A stretch of DNA of 64,000 bases from CALEUX01 sp964608615 (GTDB lineage: Bacteria; Bacteroidota; Bacteroidia; Bacteroidales; Marinilabiliaceae). Below the pieces are notes generated by a model, which was not told the DNA's origin, ran no database searches, and was given only the letters and a program-made list of their open reading frames with translations. Positions 26,964 to 36,652 of the stretch are shown piece by piece. Position 1 is the stretch's first letter, and every line of letters starts with the position of its first letter. A program made the translations under genes and the position numbers. The stretch is from the NCBI GenBank assembly GCA_964608615.1, contig CAZSQG010000005.1, forward strand, positions 1 through 64,000, written 5' to 3'.

Positions 26964-29705
26964 ATGTCTATGTTGAAAAAGAATATTACATTAGTTTTTA
27001 TTACGTTCCTTGTTGTGCTGATTGGACTAATTTTCCTGTATATCCACAAAAACTTCATCTATGAAGAATCCCAGCCTATATCAGCAGTTCCAATTAATAC
27101 AGGTGTCGTTATTCAAATAAGCCAATTACAAAAAACCAAAACTTCTCTATTTAAAAACACAAGTTTTTCAGGAGATCTTGATAATTTCGAATCTTATAAT
27201 ACCATCAGTAAGGTAAACCAGTTTATTGATACATCATCAGTTTTTAAAAGTGATTTGGGCTCCAGTTTATTAGATAGAACACTAATTATTTCCTTGCACC
27301 CCGGAACTTCAACACAAACTGATTGGTTGGTTAATATTCCTATAAAAAGTCGAAACGAGGAGAAAGAACTTGGAAAACTAATAAGTAGCATACAACCCGA
27401 TGTTGAACGAATAAAATTTAATGGCAGCACAATTTTTTCATTACTAAAAAACAAGGCTTTTCCTATTCCTGCATTTGTTACAATTTACCGCGGGATATTA
27501 TCCATCAGCAACAATCAGGATATATTAAAGACCTCTGTTACACAACGAAACGAAAATAAAACCTTGTTGAATGATGAATCTTTTAACAACATTCACAAAA
27601 CATCTCTCCAATCAAATCCGGTCTCTATTTACATTCATTATTCACAATTAGAAAAAATTACAAAGCCATTTTTTAATCCAAAAAAATTAAACTCTTCATT
27701 TGTATCTCGTATAGCAAACTGGAGCGAGTTGGATCTCGAAATTAGCAATGACGCCATTTCTTTAACCGGATTTACCATAGCTGATAAAGAAGGTTTTTTT
27801 ACTAATTTATTCAAAGGAGTATCTCCTCAGAAACCTGAAATTGTTCAAATAATTCCAGCCGACACAAAATTTCTGATGAGCTATACTTTCCCGGAAAATA
27901 ATCGATTCAGAGACAATCTTATCAACCTTGCTTTTTCAGGCGAAAATGCAGATACTTATAAAAAAGAATCAAATGAATTTAAAAACAAGACTGGAGTAGC
28001 GTTTGAAGAGACATTTTTTTCCTTTATCAATAATGAATGTGCACTCATATATACCGAGCCAAACCAGTTAAATCCAGATGGAAACCGGTTCCTGGTTTTT
28101 AGCACATCAGGCCAGGCAAAAACCCTTGAAGTACTCAATACTATAGACCGGAATAAAAAGGAGGCTGGAGATCCAACAACCTGGATTGAGCTTGATGATC
28201 AAACAAGATTTCCTGTATATCGGGCTCCCCAAATAAAATTAATGGATTTATTCTGGAAAAACATATTTCCTGAAGTGCCCTCACGATATTATACTTTTTA
28301 TCGCAACTTCATCATTTTTGCAAATAGCACGGAAGAACTACGCTTCTTTATGTACTCAACTGTTTTAAACAAATCCCTTTCAAACCATCCTTACTATTCG
28401 TCGTTTATTGAAAACTTTTCTTTTCAAGAAAACTTTTTTCTTTTTGCAGAAATCCCCCATATTTTTTCTTTTGCTCAAAAAAGCCTTAACCCCTCTGTTT
28501 TTCACCCAACCAACAATCAGTATAAGGCTTTAAATCAATTTTATGGCATTGGATTACAATTTTCTTCGGCCGGAAATCTTACATACACTTCGGTGTTTAC
28601 AAATTATACTCCACAACGAGATAAAGAACCCCGAACCATTTGGCAAAGCAGACTTGACTCTACAATAATTGGAAAACCTGTCCTCGTTGATAACCATATT
28701 ACCGGCGAAAAGGAGATTTTAGTTCAGGATAAACTAAACAACCTTTACCTAATAAACAACATGGGTAGGGTTCTTTGGAAACGACCCATTGAGGGACCCA
28801 TTTTGAGCGAAATATACCAGATTGATTTCTATAAAAACAATAAACTTCAATATCTCTTTAATACAGCAGGCAAACTATACCTCCTTGACCGAAATGGAAA
28901 CTATGTGGCCAAATATCCCTTTACCTTACCGGCTTCAGCAACAAACGGCCTTTCGGTTTTTGATTACGATAACAATAATGAGTATCGCATCTTTATTGCA
29001 CTTGCTGATAACCGTATTTACCTTTTTGATAAAAATGGTAATCGAAATCCGGGATGGAATCCTCTTCAAACCGAAGGTAATGTTACAACGCCAATACAAT
29101 ATTTCAGTACCGGAGGAAGAGATTACATTGTTTTTAGCGACCAATATCGTAACTATATTTTGGATCGTCGGGGCGAAAACAGAGTTATTCCAGCCCGCAG
29201 TTTTATAAGAAATCCTAAGTCGCTTTTCTTTCTCGAAGAAGATGGCAGCACCTCTTCCCTCGTTACAACTACCCAATCGGGTATCCTCACTAAAATATCT
29301 CTGCCATCGGGAGAATGTACCTTTAATGAGCTTTTCGAATGTCCCAAAGATCACTTCTTTTCACTCATAGATGGAAACACTTCCTCTTCTTATGTATTTG
29401 TTACAGAAAACCAGCTTCTGTCTTTTAATAATGAAGGCAAAACAGAACTTGAGGTCTCTTTTGATCAACCCATTTTAATACATACTGATATTTACTTATT
29501 CTCGGCCAACGATATAAAATTTGGTATTGTGGAAAAAAACGGAGGACAAATTCACCTTATTGACAGGAATGGGAAAAACTATCAGCGTTTTCCACTTAAG
29601 GGAAATAGTCGCTTTTCAATTGGTTTTTTAAAATCATCGACTTACAGGTTTAACCTTATTGTAGGTGGAAACCATAACTTCCTGAACAACTACCGTATTG
29701 AATAA
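26964..29705 (+). CDS. Membrane-anchored protein of unknown function, DUF3352-like with C-terminal propeller
   Basis: A 913-aa protein with a single N-terminal membrane helix (about 8-27), so most of it is periplasmic. Residues about 35-550 resemble DUF3352-type proteins in length and layout (repeated alpha/beta segments; no catalytic motif seen). Residues about 555-910 contain repeated strands with Asp/Asn-Gly turns (LYLINNMGRVLW, LYLLDRNGNYVAKYPF, IYLFDKNGNRNPGW), which look like beta-propeller blades. An in-frame TTG three codons upstream is possible, but the ATG at 26964 is preferred. It starts about 40 bp after porZ on the same strand, so both are probably cotranscribed. A role in T9SS or envelope assembly is only inferred from that linkage. 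Confidence 0.6.
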   Translation: MSMLKKNITLVFITFLVVLIGLIFLYIHKNFIYEESQPISAVPINTGVVIQISQLQKTKTSLFKNTSFSGDLDNFESYNTISKVNQFIDTSSVFKSDLGSSLLDRTLIISLHPGTSTQTDWLVNIPIKSRNEEKELGKLISSIQPDVERIKFNGSTIFSLLKNKAFPIPAFVTIYRGILSISNNQDILKTSVTQRNENKTLLNDESFNNIHKTSLQSNPVSIYIHYSQLEKITKPFFNPKKLNSSFVSRIANWSELDLEISNDAISLTGFTIADKEGFFTNLFKGVSPQKPEIVQIIPADTKFLMSYTFPENNRFRDNLINLAFSGENADTYKKESNEFKNKTGVAFEETFFSFINNECALIYTEPNQLNPDGNRFLVFSTSGQAKTLEVLNTIDRNKKEAGDPTTWIELDDQTRFPVYRAPQIKLMDLFWKNIFPEVPSRYYTFYRNFIIFANSTEELRFFMYSTVLNKSLSNHPYYSSFIENFSFQENFFLFAEIPHIFSFAQKSLNPSVFHPTNNQYKALNQFYGIGLQFSSAGNLTYTSVFTNYTPQRDKEPRTIWQSRLDSTIIGKPVLVDNHITGEKEILVQDKLNNLYLINNMGRVLWKRPIEGPILSEIYQIDFYKNNKLQYLFNTAGKLYLLDRNGNYVAKYPFTLPASATNGLSVFDYDNNNEYRIFIALADNRIYLFDKNGNRNPGWNPLQTEGNVTTPIQYFSTGGRDYIVFSDQYRNYILDRRGENRVIPARSFIRNPKSLFFLEEDGSTSSLVTTTQSGILTKISLPSGECTFNELFECPKDHFFSLIDGNTSSSYVFVTENQLLSFNNEGKTELEVSFDQPILIHTDIYLFSANDIKFGIVEKNGGQIHLIDRNGKNYQRFPLKGNSRFSIGFLKSSTYRFNLIVGGNHNFLNNYRIE

Positions 29706-29774
29706 CAAAAACAATAATCAGGGATTTTTGACGATTGGAACGCATATTACGGGTAAAAATAATTTCGCATAGCT

Positions 29775-30761
29775 ATGAAAAAACTAAAAATTGGCATATT
29801 GGGAGTTTCAAATCATTTCATTAAAAGAATTATTATTCCCTTAACAAACAGCACAAACTGTACTCCATACGCTATTGCCTCACGAATCACTGACAACGCA
29901 TCGGAGGCTGCAAATGAGTTTAATATTCCGGTAATACACAATAATTACCAAGCTATACTCGATGATCCTAACGTAGACGCTGTTTATATTCCTTTACCAA
30001 ACCACATACACGCCGAGTGGGTTATTAAAAGTCTAAAAGCCGGGAAACCTGTGCTTTGCGAGAAACCGCTGGCAATGAACCTTCATGAAGCGGAAAAGAT
30101 GATTAAAGAATCGGAAAAAACCGGAGTCCCATTGATGGAAGCCTTTATGTTCCGTTTTCATCCAATGTGGTTACACGTTCGCGATTTAGTGCGAACCAAT
30201 CAACTGGGAAAAATCAATTATATTCATACTTCCTTTTCATATAACAACCCTTCTCCTTCAAATATCAGAAATATTGCGGCTTATGGTGGAGGCAGCCTTA
30301 TGGATATTGGGTGTTATGCCATTTCAGCTCCCCGGTTTATTTTGAACCAGGAACCACTCCGGGTTATATCTTTAAGCTCGGCTCATCCAGAATTTAAAAC
30401 TGACATGCACACTTCTGGCCTGCTTGATTTTGGAGAAAGCAGAGCCACATTTCATGTTTCAACCACATCGGAACCTTTTCAAAAAGTTGATATTATTGGT
30501 ACATCAGGTTCAGTTACCATCCCAATTCCGTTTAACACCTATGTAGATACTCCTTCTTCAATTATTGTTAATACCGGTATGGGTTCAAGAGAAATTACAT
30601 TTCCCGTCTCAAACGCCTATCAACTTATGTTTGAGGAATTTGCTTCTTCCGTTATTGAAAATAAAAGCGTTCCTCTTCCTCTCTCAGACGCAATTAATAA
30701 CATGAAAATCATTGACGCCATACGCAGATCTTCAGAAATCAGTAATTGGGTTAATTTGTAA
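29775..30761 (+). CDS. Gfo/Idh/MocA-family oxidoreductase
   Basis: A 328-aa NAD(P)-dependent dehydrogenase, generally acting on sugars or sugar derivatives. The N-terminal Rossmann fold begins KIGILGVSNHF; the usual final Ala/Gly of the GxGxxA loop is replaced. The conserved EKPLAMN, with the lysine that contacts substrate and cofactor, is at about residues 97-103. A further feature is the DIGCY segment (about 177-181) of the C-terminal domain. It follows the porZ gene pair by about 70 bp on the same strand. The substrate cannot be predicted from the sequence. Confidence 0.85.
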   Translation: MKKLKIGILGVSNHFIKRIIIPLTNSTNCTPYAIASRITDNASEAANEFNIPVIHNNYQAILDDPNVDAVYIPLPNHIHAEWVIKSLKAGKPVLCEKPLAMNLHEAEKMIKESEKTGVPLMEAFMFRFHPMWLHVRDLVRTNQLGKINYIHTSFSYNNPSPSNIRNIAAYGGGSLMDIGCYAISAPRFILNQEPLRVISLSSAHPEFKTDMHTSGLLDFGESRATFHVSTTSEPFQKVDIIGTSGSVTIPIPFNTYVDTPSSIIVNTGMGSREITFPVSNAYQLMFEEFASSVIENKSVPLPLSDAINNMKIIDAIRRSSEISNWVNL

Positions 30762-31197
30762 ACATTCTGTGATAATAATCAAAAACAGCCGCAAATTTTG
30801 CTTAGTTTAACAGGAAACAACCTGCAATTATGTTTGTTATTCCAAAATCCTCTGATGTTATAATGATTCTCTGATTGTCAGGATTTGACTTAAATTGAAA
30901 CCTGAAACGCAATAATTTATTAATAAGAAGATCCGTGTTGATAACAAACTATTTTTAAAGTAATGCATCACCACCATGTAATGTCGCCTTGAATAGGCAA
31001 AAGCACAAATTGCTCTTGTTCCTTTAGGGTTATATGATTTATGTTCAACCCATCGGGCGTTGTCCGATGCTTTTGCTCCGGCCCCCTTGGGCGTGCAGAT
31101 AGTTCTTTTCACAGAAAAACATTACATCAAGACATCAATGTAGTTATTCATTTCTATTATTCAAATAGTCAAGTCCTGACTTGTAATCATAAGGAAT
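30762..31197. other. Gene-free region with hairpin, part of a repeat-rich block
   Basis: About 435 bp without a credible gene. CATCGG (31051-31056) and CCGATG (31064-31069) form a hairpin within GC-richer text (GCTCCGGCCCCCTTGGGCGTGC) that looks like dispersed Bacteroidota intergenic sequence rather than coding DNA. Short open frames on either strand here (for example 31041-31283) have no coding character. Confidence 0.5.
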
Positions 31198-31512
31198 CAC
31201 TATTGTCCGGTAAAAAATATTTCTTCGTTCAAGTGCTTAAGCCGCACGGGCTCTTACTTTTTTTCTACAGCAAAAAAAAGTAAGCAAAAAATGCCGCCGC
31301 TGCATATAATTTCCTAAAAATCATATTAATAGTCTAAAATCCGGGAACTCGCTCCGCTCAAACAGCCCGGATTTTTTAACGACAATTAATCTGATTTTAT
31401 TAACGGAAATTCTCTGAGGCGGAAAGTAAGCCCCAAGAAAACAAGACCTCCAGGAATCCTTATTATTTAAAGCATTTAAATGATTTTCTAAAAATTTTAC
31501 CGGACACCAATG
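31198..31512. mobile_element. MITE-like element with terminal inverted repeats
   Basis: TGTCCGGTAAAA (31204-31215) and its perfect inverse TTTTACCGGACA (31495-31506) face each other across 279 bp. The next six bases outward are partly matching, giving imperfect ends of about 18 bp. The 8-bp sequence ATAAGGAA occurs at 31189-31196 and 31513-31520, which may be a target duplication (1 nt offset on the left). Inside are two hairpins: CTTACTTTTTTT / AAAAAAAAGTAAG (31253-31284) and AAAATCCGGG / CCCGGATTTT (31336-31375). There is no transposase gene, so this would be a non-autonomous element. The right-hand end resembles insertion-sequence ends I have seen in Bacteroidota, but I cannot name a family. 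Confidence 0.45.
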
Positions 31513-31760
31513 ATAAGGAAAATCTAAAAAGCTTTGATCTATAAAATCAATAGCAAAAAAACACAGTAATTTATTGCCTAAACTATTTATTAGTACCTGT
31601 ATAATTATTTACCTTTTCCTCCGTTATACATTAAACTGTCAACAATTTAAGTGTGTTGCCGTAATTTTTTGCAATAGTATAATCTATTAAAGTATCTTTC
31701 AAAACAGATTACTTATGTTAGGGTCTTAACAAGCAAGTTTTGGTGTTTCCTAATCAATTC

Positions 31761-31781
31761 AAATAATCATTTTGATTATTT
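31761..31781. promoter_or_regulatory. Perfect palindrome abutting a start codon
   Basis: AAATAATCA (31761-31769) and TGATTATTT (31773-31781) form a perfect 9-bp inverted repeat with a TTT loop, ending directly at the ATG of the downstream gene (31782). It could be an operator or an RNA hairpin that limits translation start. The rest of 31513-31760 is AT-rich with no gene seen. Confidence 0.4.
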
Positions 31782-32672
31782 ATGAGAAAGATAGCATTTC
31801 TGATATTACTATTTTTTATGATTTCTTGCACCAACAAAAAGCAAGTAAAAATTGCCACGTTTAATGCAAGATTTTACAATTCAAACGAAGCAGAAAACTC
31901 CTGGGAAACAAGAGTTTCGTTAATGCAATCGTTCTTCAATAAAGAAGATTTCGACATCATCGGAATGCAGGAAGTAACCCATCATCAGATACTGGATCTT
32001 CAAAAAAGACTCCCCCATTACGAATATGTTGGTAAAGGACAGGCTGATGGGCACGAAGGAGGTGAGTACTGTCCCATATTCTATAAAAAAGACAAATATA
32101 CTCTACTAGCAAAATCACAGTTTTGGTTGTCTGAAACCCCGGAAACACCTGGAAGTATTAACTGGGAAGGATTATTCCCACGAATTGTTACATGGGTAAA
32201 ATTAGAAAACAATAAAACCGGTCATATATTCTTTGTCTTTAACACGCAATTCTGCCATATAAGCGAATTTGCCAGGGAAAAAAGTGCCATTCTGATTCTC
32301 AAAAAAATAAACGAAATTGCCGATTATGCTCCTGTAATTTTGACCGGGGATTTTAACATGCAAAAAGATTCAAAACCATACCTGATACTTACCTCCAACT
32401 GGGATCGCTTTATTTCATTAATTAACTCAGAAGAACTGGATAATAAGTTTGAGAATAAGGATTCAACAACATGTAATAACTTTTCGAGTAACTCGCCTTC
32501 TCATAAAACAGATTTCATTTTTGTGAATGGTTACTTAAGCGTTTCTAAGTACAAAGTTCACGTTGTTAAGCAAAAAACTATTTCTGACAATTATCCTGTA
32601 TCGGCTACTCTTAATTTCTTATTTGAACGACGTTTCCGTCATGGTAAATTATTGGATGAACCCTGGCAATAA
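31782..32672 (+). CDS. Endonuclease/exonuclease/phosphatase-family lipoprotein
   Basis: A 296-aa protein of the EEP superfamily (DNase I-like fold). A lipobox follows the signal sequence (FMISC, Cys about 20), so it is an envelope lipoprotein rather than a cytoplasmic DNA enzyme. Catalytic motifs are visible: the metal Glu in IIGMQEVTHHQ, TGDFNMQ (Asp/Asn) and the C-terminal SHKTDFIFV (His/Asp). Substrates in this superfamily range from nucleic acids to phospholipids and inositol phosphates; periplasmic members commonly act on phosphodiesters. The gene is monocistronic and ends 9 bp before the convergent DUF2797 gene. Confidence 0.87.
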   Translation: MRKIAFLILLFFMISCTNKKQVKIATFNARFYNSNEAENSWETRVSLMQSFFNKEDFDIIGMQEVTHHQILDLQKRLPHYEYVGKGQADGHEGGEYCPIFYKKDKYTLLAKSQFWLSETPETPGSINWEGLFPRIVTWVKLENNKTGHIFFVFNTQFCHISEFAREKSAILILKKINEIADYAPVILTGDFNMQKDSKPYLILTSNWDRFISLINSEELDNKFENKDSTTCNNFSSNSPSHKTDFIFVNGYLSVSKYKVHVVKQKTISDNYPVSATLNFLFERRFRHGKLLDEPWQ

Positions 32673-32681
32673 ATTATTAAT

Positions 32682-33485
32682 CTAAAAAATAAATTCAATA
32701 AGATATCCGGTGTGCCGGCGTAAGTTCACAACTTTTTCATCATTAAACAGCAAATATTGACCTTTAATTCCAGTCAGCAAACCCTTTAACTCCTTTGTTG
32801 TATCAAGATTAACCGTTTGGGGATGAGCCGGATATTTTTCGACAGGATAATTCAACACTTGAATGGTATCTTCCCCGTGGCTATAACTTGCAAGCTCTTC
32901 AGGCAACAAACCCAAAGCTTTGGTTTTGAGGTTACACAAATCAACCTTTAGGTTAATATCATCCGAAACCATTTTCTTCCACATGGTTTTATCCGAAAAC
33001 TCCTGCATAAGAAGCACTTCAATTAATCCGGCTATATGACGATTTGGGGTTTTACACACCTTAATGGCAGCCGTAGCCCCCTGATCGATCCACCGTGTAG
33101 GTATTTGGGATTCCCGTGTTACACCAACCTTTACTTCTCCTGTATTGGCCAGATATACATAATGCGGTTGTAAACAATGCTGTTTAGCCCAATTCATGTC
33201 GCGGGCCAAACCCAGATGAGCTTTGCATAGAACAGGACGAAGCACACATTCGTCGGCTTCGGGAGCCGTTTGCATACACCTAAAACAAAACCCCTGGGCA
33301 TAGCTCTTTTTTGTTATCGCTCCGCATGAAATACAATTTATAATACCAGTATATTTAATTTCTATTTCTTGTCCAACCAAATCATTCAGATAAATATCCT
33401 CACCTTCAAAATGCAGATGGTATTCCACTTCATTTTTACAGTTAAGCGTGCCAGACATTTTTCTTAGGTTACCCTTTACCACCAT
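32682..33485 (-). CDS. DUF2797 family protein
   Basis: A 267-aa cytoplasmic protein of a conserved uncharacterised family. It contains a zinc-binding-type cysteine set: CISC (about 49-52), CFRC (about 67-70), then ECVLRPVLCKAHLG. A GIY-YIG-like segment follows (VYLANTGEVKVGVTRESQIPTRWIDQGA in pieces, about 110-138), which resembles the fold of some nucleases without proving activity. It is the last gene of the run LTA-synthase-like, U32 peptidase, DUF2797. Function is unknown. Confidence 0.85.
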   Translation of the reverse strand: MVVKGNLRKMSGTLNCKNEVEYHLHFEGEDIYLNDLVGQEIEIKYTGIINCISCGAITKKSYAQGFCFRCMQTAPEADECVLRPVLCKAHLGLARDMNWAKQHCLQPHYVYLANTGEVKVGVTRESQIPTRWIDQGATAAIKVCKTPNRHIAGLIEVLLMQEFSDKTMWKKMVSDDINLKVDLCNLKTKALGLLPEELASYSHGEDTIQVLNYPVEKYPAHPQTVNLDTTKELKGLLTGIKGQYLLFNDEKVVNLRRHTGYLIEFIF

Positions 33486-33510
33486 GATACAATATTGCTC
33501 TACTTAATTG

Positions 33511-34767
33511 TTACTGCCTATCAATCTTATCGGCCGATATTATTTTATATAGTTTATCAGCCCTACGTATCTTCACCTCCACCGGCATTGAAAACACATC
33601 TCCTCGTTTTACCTCATTTACCGGTTTTAAATCCACCCTTAACTCCCCAACAATCATTTCAACAGCCCCGGTAGTTGGCCCAATAATCAATATTTCATCT
33701 CCAACCTTTAAATCCTGAGTCTCCATAAGAAACTCAGCAACACCAATTTTTGGAAAATAATTAGTGCCTTTCCCGATGTAAACTTTTCTTTTTGCGGCCA
33801 AAGAACCATAATTAGCACTCCACTCACCCAACGGTTGACCCAGATAATAACCATTCCAAAAACCACGATTAAATACAGATGTTAATCGCTGATCCCAGTC
33901 AGCAATCAGTTCTTCATTAAAACGCCCATCCAAAACAGCCTGAATAGCTTCGCTATAGCATCTCGAAACAGTTTTAACATATTCCGGACCTCTGGCTCTA
34001 CCTTCAATTTTAAATACACGCACACCTGAATCAATCATCTTATTTAAGAAATGAATGGTTTTCAAATCTTTGGGCGACATGATGTATTGATTGTCAACCT
34101 CAAGCTCATTACCAGAGTCTTTGTCCGTTACAATATAACCACGTCGGCAAGGTTGAAGACAAGCCCCTCGATTTGCCGATGAATTAAACTGATGCAAACT
34201 CAAATAACACTTGCCTGAAACAGCCATGCAAAGGGCACCATGAGCAAACATCTCAATTTGAACAAGTTCTCCTCCCGGTCCCCGCACATCGTCTCGCACA
34301 ATAGCTTCATGAATGGCCTTTACCTGATCCATATTTAATTCCCGGGCCAAAACAACAACATCGGCATACTGACTGTAAAATTTCACAGCTTCAATATTTG
34401 AAATGTTTACCTGAGTAGATATATGTACTTCAATGTTTTTAGATCGCGCATATTGAATGGCTGCCTGATCAGAGGCGATAACTGCGTTGATACCGCTATC
34501 AACAACCGCATCAACCATGCGATGCATTTCGGCTATATCTTCATCGTACAAAGTAATATTCAATGTCAGATAAGATTTTAACCCATTCTCACAACAAATA
34601 GACGCAATTTTTTTTAAATCATCAGGTGAAAAATTAGCCGACGATCTGGAACGCATATTAAGATTGCCAGCCCCAAAATAAACAGAATTAGCCTCACCCT
34701 GAATAGCGGCCATCAATGACTCATACGAACCGGCTGGCGCCATTACTTCAAAATCTTTCCTGATCAT
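33511..34767 (-). CDS. Peptidase U32 family protein
   Basis: A 418-aa protein with the U32 signature EMFAHGALCMAVSGKCYLS and Cys-rich neighbours (GACLQPCRRGY) in the first ~220 residues. The C-terminal part is beta-rich, as in RlhA/TrhP-type members, which act in tRNA or rRNA hydroxylation rather than in proteolysis. The frame is open upstream for ten codons to an ATG at 34797, but the typical start (MIRKDFEVMAPAGSYESL) points to 34767. It lies between the LTA-synthase-like and DUF2797 genes on the same strand. Which RNA position it modifies, if any, is unknown. Confidence 0.88.
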   Translation of the reverse strand: MIRKDFEVMAPAGSYESLMAAIQGEANSVYFGAGNLNMRSRSSANFSPDDLKKIASICCENGLKSYLTLNITLYDEDIAEMHRMVDAVVDSGINAVIASDQAAIQYARSKNIEVHISTQVNISNIEAVKFYSQYADVVVLARELNMDQVKAIHEAIVRDDVRGPGGELVQIEMFAHGALCMAVSGKCYLSLHQFNSSANRGACLQPCRRGYIVTDKDSGNELEVDNQYIMSPKDLKTIHFLNKMIDSGVRVFKIEGRARGPEYVKTVSRCYSEAIQAVLDGRFNEELIADWDQRLTSVFNRGFWNGYYLGQPLGEWSANYGSLAAKRKVYIGKGTNYFPKIGVAEFLMETQDLKVGDEILIIGPTTGAVEMIVGELRVDLKPVNEVKRGDVFSMPVEVKIRRADKLYKIISADKIDRQ

Positions 34768-34813
34768 TATGTTAGCCCTTTTAATATTTAATTGCAAAGT
34801 TGTAAAGTTTAAG

Positions 34814-36652
34814 CTATCGCTTTAAGTGATCCAATGAAACCACTTGAAGCATGGCTTTTCCGCGCAAACTATCGAGCGGAGAAACCTCACCCGTCATCAT
34901 TACATATTTTTTTGCAGCATTGTCATACACCTGATAGGAGTCGGGTGTAATCAAGCCAAAAGCATCAGGATAGGTAAAAAAAGCATACTCTTCAACATTG
35001 CGTGATAATAAATCCTTGCTGAAACCAAACATCTCTGAGTCGAGATCTAACTGGTTTAGCAGGGTGGTTACCAAATCCTTCTGACTCCCTAAAGTAGAAA
35101 CTACCGTATCCTGAACCGCCAAAGCGCCGCCCGTCCAAATCATGGGGATGTGATAGCGCTCTCTCATTTGCGAAGTGGCCTTTTTTGGTCCGGATGTGCC
35201 ATGATCAGCAATAAGAATAAACAAGGTGTTAGCCCATAACCCCCTCTTCTTCACCTCAGCGAAAAAATCGCCCAGACAACGGTCGGTATAATAAACTGAG
35301 TTAAGATAAGAATCCTCATTCACCTTCTCCATAGGTACGTCAAAGGGCTCGTGACTACTAAGCGTAAAGTAATACTTAAAATAGGGTTTTTCACCGGTGT
35401 TGCTGGCTGCCATCTCCTCTATCAGGCGCTCAAAAGTATATTGGTCATGCACACCCCATTTTTCACCTCGTGCAGAAAGCGGAAAATCATCAATGGTAAT
35501 CACTTTGTCAAACCCGGATAAAGTAACAAACGAATTCATACCTTTAAAACCGATGTCGCCCCCATAAATATAGCTCATATCGCTGTATCCGGCAGCCTTA
35601 AGCTTTTGAGGCATAAAGCTGAGCGATTGCGATTTGTGGGGATATTGTATAATAGAATAGCTCGGCAGTACCTGATAACCAGCTAAAGTGGCCACCAATC
35701 CTTTGTCAGAGCGATCACTGGCAGCATAAATATTTGAAAATAAAATCCCTTCCCGAGTTAAAGCATCCAAATTTGGAGTAACCTTTTCACCACCGAGGGC
35801 ACCAACCACCTGTGCCGAAAAACTTTCGAGTAAAATAACCACCACATTTGGTTGTCCATCCTTTAGCACCTTAATAGTCGAATCGGTCTTGAACGAATAC
35901 ATTTCCCTATATACCTCCAAAGCCTGCTCATCATCCATAAACCGGTAATGGTGCATGCGGGCATCCATTCGCTTAAAACTATAAAACAAATTCCATAGCG
36001 GATTAATGGCCGCATGATTGGCATAATTATGCGCTGAAAAATAAGCCACTCCGGTATTAATAGGGGCAACTCCAAAGCTTCCACGAATTGGAATAATCAT
36101 CAGGGCACCTACAAATAACACAAAAAAAGAGGCTATACCGGCAGATAACCCTGACAGCTTTTTGGAAGGTTGTAATGGTTTCATCCAACGTTGGTTAAAC
36201 CAAACAGCTCCGCAGGAAAACCCTATCAACAAAACCGTGAAAAGCAAACTTTCATACCATCTAACAGAGGCAATAATAACCCACGGAGTTTTTAAAAAGC
36301 TAAAACCTTCCGCATCAAGCAATCTACCCCAATAAGCATAAAGATTAATATTACCCAGAAGCAAAGCCGTAAAAGCAATTATAAAAAACAGCTGAATGCC
36401 TTGTAATATTTTATAGGAAAATTGTCGCCCAATAGCCACCATAACCGCCTGCACAACACTCGGCAACAACAACAAATAGCCGGTCATTGATAAATCAAGT
36501 CGAAGGCCCACCAAAAAAGATTTGGCCAATGCTCCCAACGGCACATCAGCAGCATATCCCCAGTTAAACAGGATAAAAACCAAGCGGTAAAAAGCAAAAA
36601 ACAACAGCCAAAAAACGGTTGTTTTAAGAAGATATTTGAGAAAATTAACCAT
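34814..36652 (-). CDS. LTA synthase/sulfatase-family membrane phosphotransferase
   Basis: A 612-aa inner-membrane protein with about five N-terminal helices (roughly 8-190) and a periplasmic alkaline-phosphatase-fold domain (about 265-560). It resembles LtaS and MdoB, which move phosphoglycerol or similar head groups from lipids to glycans. Metal-site motifs are seen: VVILLESFS (Glu276), the region ASDRSDKGLVATLAGY, and LFILIADHGTSG near residue 480. The residue usually a nucleophilic Thr is Ser315 here (codon 35708-35710), a conservative change. It is transcribed with the U32 and DUF2797 genes. Acceptor and substrate are unknown. Confidence 0.85.
   Translation of the reverse strand: MVNFLKYLLKTTVFWLLFFAFYRLVFILFNWGYAADVPLGALAKSFLVGLRLDLSMTGYLLLLPSVVQAVMVAIGRQFSYKILQGIQLFFIIAFTALLLGNINLYAYWGRLLDAEGFSFLKTPWVIIASVRWYESLLFTVLLIGFSCGAVWFNQRWMKPLQPSKKLSGLSAGIASFFVLFVGALMIIPIRGSFGVAPINTGVAYFSAHNYANHAAINPLWNLFYSFKRMDARMHHYRFMDDEQALEVYREMYSFKTDSTIKVLKDGQPNVVVILLESFSAQVVGALGGEKVTPNLDALTREGILFSNIYAASDRSDKGLVATLAGYQVLPSYSIIQYPHKSQSLSFMPQKLKAAGYSDMSYIYGGDIGFKGMNSFVTLSGFDKVITIDDFPLSARGEKWGVHDQYTFERLIEEMAASNTGEKPYFKYYFTLSSHEPFDVPMEKVNEDSYLNSVYYTDRCLGDFFAEVKKRGLWANTLFILIADHGTSGPKKATSQMRERYHIPMIWTGGALAVQDTVVSTLGSQKDLVTTLLNQLDLDSEMFGFSKDLLSRNVEEYAFFTYPDAFGLITPDSYQVYDNAAKKYVMMTGEVSPLDSLRGKAMLQVVSLDHLKR

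Noticed and set aside
28935..29354. 139-codon minus-strand ORF inside the propeller protein gene
   Set aside because: It is a shadow of the opposite coding strand, without a start region or domain.
31041..31283. 80-codon plus-strand ORF in the repeat block
   Set aside because: It runs through hairpins and the left end of the MITE-like element and has no domain, signal or coding bias. The C-terminal run of Lys comes from a poly-A arm of a hairpin.
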